Below, one piece after another: positions 18,167-26,738 of a DNA stretch of 49,773 nt. The first letter of the stretch is position 1. Each line of letters begins with the position of its first letter. The notes below the pieces were generated by a model. The model was not told the DNA's origin. It worked only from the letters and a program-made list of their open reading frames with translations, and searched no databases. The translations under genes and the position numbers were made by a program. The DNA is from Chloroflexota bacterium. Lineage in GTDB: Bacteria; Chloroflexota; Dehalococcoidia; UBA2979. The DNA lies in the NCBI GenBank assembly GCA_002716405.1, contig PBBA01000008.1, forward strand, positions 4,177 to 53,949, written 5' to 3'.

Positions 18167-19474
18167 ATGATAGATCGTTACAGCGTCCCTGAATTAACAA
18201 AAATTTGGTCTGATGAAAATAAATTCCAGACTTGGCTACGCGTTGAAATTGCTGTCGTTCAAGCATGGGGAAAAGCAGGTGTGATACCACAAAATGACGT
18301 TGAATTAATTAGTAAGAATGCAAAAATACATGTCCCCGATATAATGCAATACATTGAAGAAACACATCATGATGTTACTGCTTTCCTTAGATCAATTTCT
18401 GACTCCCTTGGTTCTGAATCAAGATGGGTACACTATGGATTAACGAGTAATGATGTATGGGATACTGCTACATGTCTTCAATGGATTGAAACTATTGATT
18501 TTCTCACATCACAATCAGTCGACCTGAGAAATGTGATTATGGCACGCGCTAAGGAACATAAAAACACTGTATGTATTGGTAGGACTCATGGAATCCATGC
18601 TGAACCAACTACATTTGGATTAAAGCTACTTGTATGGGTAGAAGAGTTGCAACGCCATATCGAACGTTTAACTTTAGCTAGAACACAAATTGCTGTCGGC
18701 CAAATGTCTGGTCCGGTCGGGACACATGCATCTGTTCCTCCAAGTGTAGAATCTGAAGCCTGCAATATTCTGGGTTTGAATGTTGATCCGGTAACTACCC
18801 AAATAATTCAACGAGATAGACATGCATTCGTACTATCAGTACTGGCAGGAGTAGGAGCTTCACTAGAAAAATTTGCTACTGAAATTCGTGGATTACAGCG
18901 CACTGAAGTTCGAGAGGCAGAAGAACCTTTCTCTGAAGGATCTCAAACTGGATCATCGTCAATGCCACATAAAAGAAATCCTGAATTATGTGAGCGAGTA
19001 TGTGGTTTAGCGAGAACCTTGAGAGGGTATGCCAACGTTGGATTGGAGAATATCAATCTATGGCATGAGCGTGATATTTCTCATTCGAGTGCGGAAAGAA
19101 TCATTTTCCCAGACAGCAGTGGTCTCCTTGCATATATGTTAAAAATCTTCACTGAAATAATGACAGGACTAGTAGTCTATCCTGAACAAATGAAAAATAA
19201 TATCGAACAAACAAAAGGCTTAATTTTTTCTGCAAAAATCCTAAACGCTCTACTTTTGTCCGGTTTAGATCGAGAAAGTGCTTACAAAATCGTTCAAAAT
19301 CATGCAATGAATGCATGGCATAATGATTTAGATTTCAGGGATTTAATAAAAAATGATTCTGTAATTACCACTAATCTACCTCCAGGAGAATTAGATAGTC
19401 TATTCAGCATTGAAGAATATCTCACACATATTGAAGACTCATTCTTAAGAGTTAAAAATCTTGGATATCTATAG
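18167..19474 (+). CDS. purB: adenylosuccinate lyase
   Basis: Fumarase/aspartase superfamily enzyme that releases fumarate from SAICAR and from adenylosuccinate. 435 residues, all helical. The catalytic signature 'GSSSMPHKRNPELCERV' is near residue 263, 'HYGLTSNDVWDTA' near 88 and 'GRTHGIHAEPTTFG' near 139, with the general acid His in the last. A clean AAGGAG lies six bases ahead of the ATG, the best ribosome site in this cluster. The stop shares its last G with the purC GTG start. Confidence 0.96.
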   Translation: MIDRYSVPELTKIWSDENKFQTWLRVEIAVVQAWGKAGVIPQNDVELISKNAKIHVPDIMQYIEETHHDVTAFLRSISDSLGSESRWVHYGLTSNDVWDTATCLQWIETIDFLTSQSVDLRNVIMARAKEHKNTVCIGRTHGIHAEPTTFGLKLLVWVEELQRHIERLTLARTQIAVGQMSGPVGTHASVPPSVESEACNILGLNVDPVTTQIIQRDRHAFVLSVLAGVGASLEKFATEIRGLQRTEVREAEEPFSEGSQTGSSSMPHKRNPELCERVCGLARTLRGYANVGLENINLWHERDISHSSAERIIFPDSSGLLAYMLKIFTEIMTGLVVYPEQMKNNIEQTKGLIFSAKILNALLLSGLDRESAYKIVQNHAMNAWHNDLDFRDLIKNDSVITTNLPPGELDSLFSIEEYLTHIEDSFLRVKNLGYL

Positions 19475-20379
19475 TGCAAACTGAAAAAAATCCGATGTTA
19501 GCAACTGAATTATCAGGATTAAAACTCCTACACCAAGGAAAAGTTCGTGACGTATACGAACTTCCAGACAATCATGTTCTTTTGGTCGCAACAGACAGAG
19601 CATCAGCTTTTGATATAGTTTTACCTACAGGAATTCCACATAAAGGAGAGGTACTTACACAAATTTCTGCCTTCTGGTATGAGCAAACCTCTGATGTAAT
19701 CCCAAATGCATTTATAGCCATACTGAATCAAGATATTGCTGATAAATTTGGGGTCCAATGTACCCGAGATTATTTTGGCAGATCCATGGTTATGAAAAAG
19801 ACTGAAGTACTTAAAATTGAAGCAGTTGTTCGAGGTTATCTATCAGGTTCAGGCTGGGATGAATATAAACAAAACAGTTCAATCTGTGCCATTGAGCTCC
19901 CAAATGGCTTACTAGAAAGTTCACAACTTGTAGAACCTATTTTTACTCCAACGACTAAGGCAGAGCCACCGGATCATGATGCCCATATAAATTATGAACA
20001 AGTTGAACAACTACTCGGAAGTGAGATTGCAAATGCTGTAAAATTAAGGGCACTGGCCTTATATCGATATGGTTCACACTATGTTGCACAACAAGGATTA
20101 ATTATTGCTGACACAAAATTTGAATTTGGACTTTTGAACAATGAAGTCACTCTAATAGATGAAGTGATGACACCTGACTCTTCACGTTTCTGGTCAAGTG
20201 AGCAATATTTCCCAGGTAAAAGCCAGGAATCTTTTGACAAGCAACCCTTAAGGGATTATTTAAAAAACTTAGATTGGAACATTCATCAACCACCACCAGA
20301 ACTTCCAGAAGAAGTGGTAAATTCGATGACAGAACGATATCTACAAGCACATAAAATAATTACGGGACGCAATCTATAG
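19474..20379 (+). CDS. purC: phosphoribosylaminoimidazole-succinocarboxamide synthase
   Basis: Joins aspartate to CAIR to give SAICAR, the substrate of the preceding purB. 301 residues, the longer form of the family seen in many bacteria and yeast. Motifs: 'LHQGKVRDVYEL' (15-26), 'RASAFDIVLPTGIPHKG' (44-60), 'AVVRGYLSGSGWDEY' (114-128) and 'IADTKFEFGL' (210-219), followed by 'DEVMTPDSSRFW'. The GTG start overlaps the purB TAG by one base; the first in-frame ATG is seven codons later. The Lys and Glu residues of the ATP pocket are in place. Confidence 0.95.
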   Translation: MQTEKNPMLATELSGLKLLHQGKVRDVYELPDNHVLLVATDRASAFDIVLPTGIPHKGEVLTQISAFWYEQTSDVIPNAFIAILNQDIADKFGVQCTRDYFGRSMVMKKTEVLKIEAVVRGYLSGSGWDEYKQNSSICAIELPNGLLESSQLVEPIFTPTTKAEPPDHDAHINYEQVEQLLGSEIANAVKLRALALYRYGSHYVAQQGLIIADTKFEFGLLNNEVTLIDEVMTPDSSRFWSSEQYFPGKSQESFDKQPLRDYLKNLDWNIHQPPPELPEEVVNSMTERYLQAHKIITGRNL

Positions 20380-20396
20380 TTACGAAGGACAAACGT

Positions 20397-20651
20397 ATGA
20401 CTTCCTATACCGCTCATATAAAAGTTACTCTCAAAGAATTGGTTAACGACCCTCAAGGACTAGCGGTAAAAGATGGCTTGAAAACTTTAGGATTTGAAGA
20501 GGTCAATAATGTCAGAGTAGGTAAACTCATACAGATAAATTTTGATGCACCTAATGAGGAAATAGCACGAGAACAACTAAATGAAATGTGTAAAAAATTA
20601 CTATCAAATGTAATTATCGAGAACTATGAATTTGTATTAGAGCAAGGATAA
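20397..20651 (+). CDS. purS: phosphoribosylformylglycinamidine synthase subunit PurS
   Basis: 84-residue small subunit that bridges PurQ and PurL in the ammonia-channelling FGAM synthase complex. Recognised by 'VTLKELVNDPQGLAVKDGLKTLGF' (split here at about residues 10-33), 'VRVGKLIQINFD' and the C-terminal 'LSNVIIENYEFVLEQ'. AAGGA lies eight bases before the ATG. Unusually it ends the cluster: purQ and purL, which normally follow, are absent, and a convergent hisN begins 14 bases downstream. Confidence 0.93.
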   Translation: MTSYTAHIKVTLKELVNDPQGLAVKDGLKTLGFEEVNNVRVGKLIQINFDAPNEEIAREQLNEMCKKLLSNVIIENYEFVLEQG

Positions 20652-20665
20652 TAGCCAGAGGATTA

Positions 20666-21463
20666 CTATTTTTCATTAAGAGAAGCAAGTATCGATTGGT
20701 GGATTAGTTTATTTGTACTTATACAATGTCCTGAAGTAATCACTGTTGCACCAGTATCATCAGTTAACAAACCACCCGCTTCTTCCACAATAATTGAAAC
20801 TGCAGCAATGTCCCATGGGGAGATTTCACCTTCGAGCATTACTTCTGCTGCACCTTCAGCTACAAGGCAATGACCCCAAAAATCTCCGAATCCACGAGTA
20901 CGCCAAGCAGAACGCAACAAAATATCAGCAACAGGCCATTTATTCAGGGTTAGGGAATATGAGCCATACAAAATTTGTGAGTTGGTTATGTCTTTAATAT
21001 TTGAAACTGTAATTTTGATCACATTACGTTCATTTGATAAAAGATCACATCTATAAGCTCCGGCTCCTCTACTGGCCCACCAACGTTTACCTAATGCAGG
21101 GGCAGAGACAATTCCCGCAGTAATAACACCATCTTTTTCTACAGCAATCAAAGTTGCCCAAATAGGTAAACCGCGAATAAAGCCATGCGTCCCATCGATT
21201 GGATCAATAATCCAGCGAACATCAGATTGATTTTTTGTAAATCCTGCCTCTTCACCTAGAACAGAAGCATTAGGCATTTTTTTTGCAATTCTGCTTCGTA
21301 AATGATCTTCAATTGCTTTATCAGCTGCTGTTACTAAAGAACCATCTTTTTTTGTATCAATAGCAATATTATTCTGAGTAAAAAAATTCATAGCAATTTG
21401 ATCAGCTTCATCTGCTAATTCTAAGCAAAAGGAAAGTAAGTTATCTGTGTTCAGATCAGTCAA
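20666..21463 (-). CDS. hisN: histidinol-phosphatase, inositol monophosphatase family
   Basis: Mg-dependent phosphatase. Family motifs: 'GEEAG' (metal-binding Glu pair, near residue 70) and 'WIIDPIDGTHGFIRGLP' (near 84-100, metal Asp residues); the late 'SPWDIAAVSIIVEEAGG' supplies the third metal Asp. 265 residues. The 'HGFIRG' after DPIDGT is the HisN-type variant, and the gene closes a his operon that has no other histidinol-phosphatase in view, since HisB here is only the dehydratase. The start is TTG with GAGG seven bases upstream. It could act on inositol phosphate instead, but context argues against that. Confidence 0.87.
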   Translation of the reverse strand: MTDLNTDNLLSFCLELADEADQIAMNFFTQNNIAIDTKKDGSLVTAADKAIEDHLRSRIAKKMPNASVLGEEAGFTKNQSDVRWIIDPIDGTHGFIRGLPIWATLIAVEKDGVITAGIVSAPALGKRWWASRGAGAYRCDLLSNERNVIKITVSNIKDITNSQILYGSYSLTLNKWPVADILLRSAWRTRGFGDFWGHCLVAEGAAEVMLEGEISPWDIAAVSIIVEEAGGLLTDDTGATVITSGHCISTNKLIHQSILASLNEK

Positions 21464-21482
21464 TTAAATCATCCTCACAGCA

Positions 21483-22082
21483 TCAAGATGTTAGCGTTTC
21501 TTTAGTAGAAGGAATTTGACCGGCAATCCTGTCATCAATGATTGTAGCGGTGTCTAAAGCACGACCAAAAGCTTTCATAGCCGCTTCGGCAATGTGATGA
21601 TCATTCGATCCGGCCAATTGGTTTACATGTAATGTCAATTTTCCAGCAGATGCAAGAGAGCTGAAGACATGATTAACCATTTCCGTAGGAACATCCCCAA
21701 TTTGTTCACCTACAAAATTGAATGAAATTGAAGAAAATGGTCGCCCTGAAATATCTAAAACAATCTGCACCAAAGCTTCATCTAGAGGTACAAGGGCACT
21801 AGCCATTCTATTAATACCTGCTCTGTCTCCTAATGCTTGATTTATAGCTTGCCCAACGCAAATTGCTACATCTTCCATAGTATGGTGCGCATCCACATGT
21901 AAATCACCTACAGCTTCAATATTTAAGTTGAACCGCCCATGTTTTGCGAAAGCATTAAACATGTGGTCATAGAAACCTATTCCGGTATTTACTTCTGCTA
22001 ACCCAGATCCATCAATATCAAGTTCGACTTTGATTTTGGTTTCAGCAGTCTCACGTTCGATTTTACTAATTCGCTTGTCCAT
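21483..22082 (-). CDS. hisB: imidazoleglycerol-phosphate dehydratase
   Basis: Sixth step of histidine synthesis, Mn-dependent dehydration to imidazole acetol phosphate. 199 residues, monofunctional without the N-terminal phosphatase of enteric HisB. The two signature metal-binding motifs are 'VDAHHTMEDVAIC' (near residue 63) and 'SNDHHIAEAAMKAFGRAL' (near 160), with 'GFYDHMFNAFAKHG' earlier. AGGAG stands five bases before the ATG. It follows hisC by 18 bases and precedes hisN by 19. Confidence 0.97.
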   Translation of the reverse strand: MDKRISKIERETAETKIKVELDIDGSGLAEVNTGIGFYDHMFNAFAKHGRFNLNIEAVGDLHVDAHHTMEDVAICVGQAINQALGDRAGINRMASALVPLDEALVQIVLDISGRPFSSISFNFVGEQIGDVPTEMVNHVFSSLASAGKLTLHVNQLAGSNDHHIAEAAMKAFGRALDTATIIDDRIAGQIPSTKETLTS

Positions 22083-22100
22083 GCTTGCTCCTATTAAAGA

Positions 22101-23195
22101 TTATATTTCTAAATTAGATAATGCCTCAATAACTCGATCATTTTGCGATGAAGTTCCCATCGAGATTCGAATACAATCTTTTATAATTTCTTCAGAGTAT
22201 GTACGTATAAAAATTCCCTTACGTCTTAACTTATCACTTATTTGCCTTGCGTCTCGTTCAATAGTTCGAACAAGTAGAAAGTTAGTTTCAGAAGGGAAAG
22301 GTTCCAACCATGAAATTTTTTCTAGTACTGCAAACATCCTGTCACGTTCACTTGTTAAGATAGATGCCCTTCGATCAAGTTCTTCTGTGTCATGCAAGGA
22401 AGCAATTGCGGCAGCAACACTAGGAGTACTTACATTGTAAGGCTGTTTAGTTTTCATGAACACGTCAACAGTTCGCTTATTTGCTACTGCATATCCGATT
22501 CTTAAACCTGCAAGCCCTGCCCATTTACTAAATGTTCTTAATACAATCAAAGAAGGGTGAGAGGATGCAATATCTACCATAGAATTCGTTTGCGAAAATT
22601 CAATATAAGCTTCATCTAAAATAATTAAGGCATTTGTTTTTAGTAGCTCTTTAACTAAAAGCGGTGACAATGCATTACCAGTAGGATTGTTCGGAGTCGC
22701 AAGAATCACTAACTTCGCATTTTCAGCTTCATGGAGTAAGGCTTCTTCATCGACACTCCAATCATTTTTACGTTTTATATCTATGAATTCTGCTTGATGT
22801 ATAGCAGCATCAAAAGCATACATACCAAACGTAGGACCACAAGTGACAATGCGATCACCAGGATGTACCCACATTCGGTAGATTAAATCAATCAATTCAT
22901 CAGATCCAGCTCCTGCAACGATATTTTCTGCTGGAACTTGCAAAAATTCTTGTAAGGCTTCACGTAACAGAGTTTGATTTGCATCCGTGTAACGCTCTGG
23001 TTCATATCCGTTTTGAAGTGCTTGTAACGCTAATGGAGATGCTCCAAATGGATTTTCATTACCATCTAATCTGAGAATATCTTTTTTTGCTATCCCATAT
23101 TGTTCCGCGATAGCAACTGAATCAGAAATTGCTTCGTACGATGGTAAATCGCGAATATGTGGACGTAATGTATCAATCGGATCAAAATCAGTCAT
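22101..23195 (-). CDS. hisC: histidinol-phosphate aminotransferase
   Basis: PLP enzyme, fold type I, converting imidazole acetol phosphate and glutamate to histidinol phosphate. 364 residues. 'RLDGNENPFGASP' (near 43), 'AGAGSDELIDLI' (near 95), 'ATPNNPTGN' and 'DEAYIEF' are the cofactor and substrate motifs, and the Schiff-base Lys is in 'RTFSKWAGLAGLRIGYA'. The ATG overlaps the hisD TAA by one base (TAATG), so it is coupled to hisD. Confidence 0.95.
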   Translation of the reverse strand: MTDFDPIDTLRPHIRDLPSYEAISDSVAIAEQYGIAKKDILRLDGNENPFGASPLALQALQNGYEPERYTDANQTLLREALQEFLQVPAENIVAGAGSDELIDLIYRMWVHPGDRIVTCGPTFGMYAFDAAIHQAEFIDIKRKNDWSVDEEALLHEAENAKLVILATPNNPTGNALSPLLVKELLKTNALIILDEAYIEFSQTNSMVDIASSHPSLIVLRTFSKWAGLAGLRIGYAVANKRTVDVFMKTKQPYNVSTPSVAAAIASLHDTEELDRRASILTSERDRMFAVLEKISWLEPFPSETNFLLVRTIERDARQISDKLRRKGIFIRTYSEEIIKDCIRISMGTSSQNDRVIEALSNLEI

Positions 23196-24550
23196 TAATT
23201 TCCTTCTATTCGCATCTCAATACTCCGAGCATGTCCAGTTAAACCTTCTGATCTAGCTAGTGCTGATGCATATGGTCCTTGACGATATACTTCATGATCA
23301 TCAAATTCAATTAACGAAGTAATTTTAAGAAAATCCAAAACGGACAAAGGTGAAGAAAATCGTGCAGAACCACCTGTCGGCATAATATGACTAGGACCAG
23401 CCGTATAGTCCCCTAATACTTCAGGAGATGATTCTCCAACAAAAATACCTCCAGCATTCATAACAGTAGGGATTAATTTCTCTGGGTTTTCTACTAACAA
23501 ACAAAGATGCTCAGGGGCATATTCATTAGCCAGAGAAATAGCTTCGCAAAGATCATTGACTACAATAGCTTTTCCATTAGCAATAGCAGCACGAGCAATA
23601 GTTTCTCTATCAAGTGTTTTTAATTGCATTTCAACCGCACCTACTACAGCAGATGCTAAACCAGCAGAATCAGTAATTAATAGAGGAGTTGCAAGCTGAT
23701 CGTGTTCTGCCTGTGCAAGCAAATCTGCAGCTACTAAATCAACAGAAGCTTTACTGTCAGCAATAATTAAGGTTTCAGTAGGTCCATACAGTGCATCAAT
23801 TCCCACTTTCCCAAATAATTGCTGTTTAGCTAGTGTAACGAACAAATTCCCAGGGCCAAAAATTTTATCTACCGGTGGAATACTTTCAGTTCCATATGCA
23901 AAAGCTGCAATCGCTTGAGGCCCTGAAGCACGAAAAATTTTCTGTACCCCCGCAAGTTGAGCTGCTACCAATTTTAAGGGGTTTATTTTTCCATCTTGCA
24001 TAGCCGAGGTGACTCCATATATTTCATTAACGCCAGCAACAACTCCTGGAATTGCGGCATGGATAATTGAGGATGGGAGTGCTGCATCCGAACCCGTCAT
24101 ATAAATACCTACACGTTGCAGAGGACGAACGATCATCCCCGTACCACGCTCAGAAAATGAAACTGGGCCATGCTTTAGTTGACGAATATGATATTGCCGA
24201 ATTCGATTAATCGTAAATTTAATAGCATCGATTTGTTCAGGAGCAATTAGATCGAAAGCTTCTCGAATTTCATCTTGCGTAACTTCAATTTTTTCATATT
24301 TTGATTTATCGAAAAGTTGAGAATATTTATTTACCGCTTCATCTTTACTATTTTTTACATCATCAATTATTCTTGAGACATGCTCTTCGGGACTTATTTT
24401 TTCACCCCATATTTCTTCTATAGCATCATTAATAAAATCAGGAAGCACTACATCTGACTGTCGTTTCTTTTTTAAGAACGAAAAAAGGGTACTGTAATCA
24501 CCTGAAAGAATGGTTAGAGAAGGTTGATCTTCAAATTGTTTATTTTTCAC
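23195..24550 (-). CDS. hisD: histidinol dehydrogenase
   Basis: Zn- and NAD-dependent enzyme for the last two oxidations of histidine synthesis. 451 residues. Motifs: 'RVGIYMTGSDAALPSSIIHAA' region (near 147-167), 'GPGNLFVTLAKQ' (NAD region), 'GPTETLIIAD', 'AQAEHDQLA' with zinc-binding Gln and His, and 'EYAPEHL' with catalytic Glu and His. Family members usually read 'PGG' where this one reads 'MTGS', a small difference. The GTG start overlaps the upstream stop as GTGA, so it is coupled to the phospholipase C-like gene. Confidence 0.95.
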   Translation of the reverse strand: MKNKQFEDQPSLTILSGDYSTLFSFLKKKRQSDVVLPDFINDAIEEIWGEKISPEEHVSRIIDDVKNSKDEAVNKYSQLFDKSKYEKIEVTQDEIREAFDLIAPEQIDAIKFTINRIRQYHIRQLKHGPVSFSERGTGMIVRPLQRVGIYMTGSDAALPSSIIHAAIPGVVAGVNEIYGVTSAMQDGKINPLKLVAAQLAGVQKIFRASGPQAIAAFAYGTESIPPVDKIFGPGNLFVTLAKQQLFGKVGIDALYGPTETLIIADSKASVDLVAADLLAQAEHDQLATPLLITDSAGLASAVVGAVEMQLKTLDRETIARAAIANGKAIVVNDLCEAISLANEYAPEHLCLLVENPEKLIPTVMNAGGIFVGESSPEVLGDYTAGPSHIMPTGGSARFSSPLSVLDFLKITSLIEFDDHEVYRQGPYASALARSEGLTGHARSIEMRIEGN

Positions 24551-25296
24551 CTTAAATAATGCCTTACTTGATCGAACATTTCCTGTTCAGCTTTTTGCCA
24601 AAAATAGTTCAATTTTTTGGTTGTAACTACACCAAAGGCTTCATTAATAATAAATTGAGGGTCTGCAGAAAAACTATCAATATTTTCCTCATCATAACCA
24701 GCATTTTTCAAATGCCTGGTCATCATACGCTTAAATCCAGAGTAGTCAGGTTTTTGTTTTATTACATCGATCATCATATCAAACCATTGCACCAAATATT
24801 CATTTTTTATAAAAGGAATATTTGGTGGTGTTTGTTCAATATCAATAGCAATACTGACTTCATTAACTACATTAAGATCTTTTCGATCGCGCATATCTAA
24901 TTCATATTGAAGAACACGATCAAGAACATTACTTTTAGGATCATCGTCAATCGATGAATACACACCAAATGTAGGCCTGTAAATTTCTTCGATCCAAGCA
25001 TTATCTAGTATCAAATGTGTAATATAACCTGCAATGAAAGCTACAATTTTTCTTTCCTGATCAGGTGTTTTTTTGAGTTGTGGATAACGTTCTAACATAA
25101 CTGCAACAGAATCTTGAGATTGTAAATTTTCAAGACTATAAAAATGTGTGTCCGCCCTGTCTCCTTTAGTAATTACACGAATATCTGGTGCCGTAGAACC
25201 TAAATAGAATGAGCATCTATCAATGTCAATTTCCGGTAAAGAAAGTTTTCCTGCAAGTTTACAGGCACGAACCATATGTGAACCAAGAGACGGCAT
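24547..25296 (-). CDS. zinc-dependent phospholipase C family protein
   Basis: 249 residues from the ATG at 25296; a TTG three codons upstream is the alternative. The all-helical fold and spaced His/Asp ligands match the zinc-dependent phospholipase C/S1-P1 nuclease-like family: His7 near the N-terminus, 'GSTAPDIRVI' (Asp38), 'DTHFYS' (His51) and 'IAGYITHLILDNAW' with His94 and Asp98. There is no signal peptide, unlike secreted phospholipases, so it probably acts in the cytoplasm on an unknown phosphoester or lipid. It sits inside the histidine operon, two bases or so after hisG and overlapping hisD by four, an unexpected partner. Confidence 0.75.
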   Translation of the reverse strand: MPSLGSHMVRACKLAGKLSLPEIDIDRCSFYLGSTAPDIRVITKGDRADTHFYSLENLQSQDSVAVMLERYPQLKKTPDQERKIVAFIAGYITHLILDNAWIEEIYRPTFGVYSSIDDDPKSNVLDRVLQYELDMRDRKDLNVVNEVSIAIDIEQTPPNIPFIKNEYLVQWFDMMIDVIKQKPDYSGFKRMMTRHLKNAGYDEENIDSFSADPQFIINEAFGVVTTKKLNYFWQKAEQEMFDQVRHYLR

Positions 25297-25307
25297 ATTA
25301 ACCAATC

Positions 25308-26726
25308 CTAATCCGATGAATCAGTACCAGAATTTAATATTTTAACAAAATTATCTCGCATTTCGCCTCTCCATCCAGGAGGACGACGCATATGTCCTAT
25401 TGCACAATTAGTCGAATTCATTATTACATCAATCATACTTAAATTATTCGCACGCAATGTAGTGCCAGTTTCTGTCCCTTCAATAAGGATTTCGGCATCT
25501 TCTGGAACAAATCCTTCAGAAGCTCCAGTCAATGGGATTACACGGTATCGGCCAAGTTGGTTATCACGTGCATATTGATCTGCTAATGAAGCATATTCAG
25601 AAGCCAATCTTATCGTCCGATAAGGATCATCTTTCCTCCAAAAATCTATTGCTTCACCAATAGATTTCACTGGTAAATCCTTAGAAATAACAGCGCCAAG
25701 TTTATATTCTGATCGTCTAAGATCGCAAAGCTGCATAATTGGAGCAGAGGGAAATGAAGACAAAAAAACTTGTAACCAATCTTGCCCAGTTAATGCCAAA
25801 TCAAAATTTCCTAAAGCTACAGCACGAGGCATATCTTGTGGTCGCATTACCTTGACATCTACACCTGAAATTGTAGATGTAGGTCTTCGAACAGCTTCAT
25901 TTTTAGAATATCCTCCAAATTCAATCCCAGCATCAGATAACGACTCAACAGTATGCCTTTGTGCGTGTCCGTCCGGGACAGCAATTCGAAAGGTGGTTCT
26001 TTCAGGGACAACCATTTTCTTATTAGAATAAGTTACGTGAATTCTTTCGCCTTGAATTAAACCGCTATTTAATTGACTACCAGGCAATTCAGTCAAAATT
26101 TCTAATGCCTTAGACAAATTATTACTAGCCAGAGAAGTACGATTCGCAATTAGACTTACACCACCAGAATGTATCTCGGCCAATATGCTCAATCCTTCAT
26201 TGATTAATTCACTTTGAGGTCCAATTGCTAATTCAGCATCATCAGGAGGCCATGATTCAGATTGGGCCCAAACATCAAACAATCTGTAATTAGGAATTCC
26301 AATTTGACGAAGATAATGGTCAGCGAGATTTGGATATTCTGTAGCTACGCGCACAACACCAGACGCTGCTATTTCTTCCAGATTCGAACCTCTTGCACCA
26401 GCAACTACAAGAGGTTCGCTTTTCAAATCTAAATTATTAATAGAAACAATCGAATCATGTTGGTAGCGAGTCAATAATTCGTCCACCCAAGTTCTACTAC
26501 AAATTGCAAGATCATAATTCCCTAAAGCTACTTGGATAGGAATATCTGCATCTGAGAATACTCTTACTTGAAGACCAGGATGATCCTTGACTTCGAAGCG
26601 ATATACTCTGGATCCTTCTAGGTATCCTTCTACCACAAATCCATATTTCGCTAACATTTCACCTAGGGCATTACGTATTTCACCCCTTGGGAGAGCGATG
26701 CGAATCGTATCATTGTTAGAGGACAT
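25308..26726 (-). CDS. hisG: ATP phosphoribosyltransferase, two short-form HisG cores in one chain
   Basis: First step of histidine synthesis (ATP plus PRPP). 472 residues, about twice the short HisG. The ATG at 26726 has GTGGAG six bases upstream. Half 1 (about 7-210) and half 2 (about 245-446) repeat each other: 'VALGNYDLA' against 'VALGNFDLA', 'ATEYPNLADHY' against 'ASEYASLADQY', and 'PPDDAELAI' against 'VPEDAEILI'. Half 2 keeps the PRPP loop 'EGTETGTTLRANNL' (416-429). Half 1 reads 'GPQSELINEGL' there, three residues shorter and without Thr-Gly-Thr. Conversely half 1 keeps 'ALPRGE', where half 2 has 'AVPDGH'. No long-form regulatory domain follows; the upstream hisZ would supply regulation. 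The asymmetric decay suggests one catalytic and one structural or allosteric half. Confidence 0.9.
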   Translation of the reverse strand: MSSNNDTIRIALPRGEIRNALGEMLAKYGFVVEGYLEGSRVYRFEVKDHPGLQVRVFSDADIPIQVALGNYDLAICSRTWVDELLTRYQHDSIVSINNLDLKSEPLVVAGARGSNLEEIAASGVVRVATEYPNLADHYLRQIGIPNYRLFDVWAQSESWPPDDAELAIGPQSELINEGLSILAEIHSGGVSLIANRTSLASNNLSKALEILTELPGSQLNSGLIQGERIHVTYSNKKMVVPERTTFRIAVPDGHAQRHTVESLSDAGIEFGGYSKNEAVRRPTSTISGVDVKVMRPQDMPRAVALGNFDLALTGQDWLQVFLSSFPSAPIMQLCDLRRSEYKLGAVISKDLPVKSIGEAIDFWRKDDPYRTIRLASEYASLADQYARDNQLGRYRVIPLTGASEGFVPEDAEILIEGTETGTTLRANNLSMIDVIMNSTNCAIGHMRRPPGWRGEMRDNFVKILNSGTDSSD

Positions 26727-26738
26727 CAATTTCTCCAC

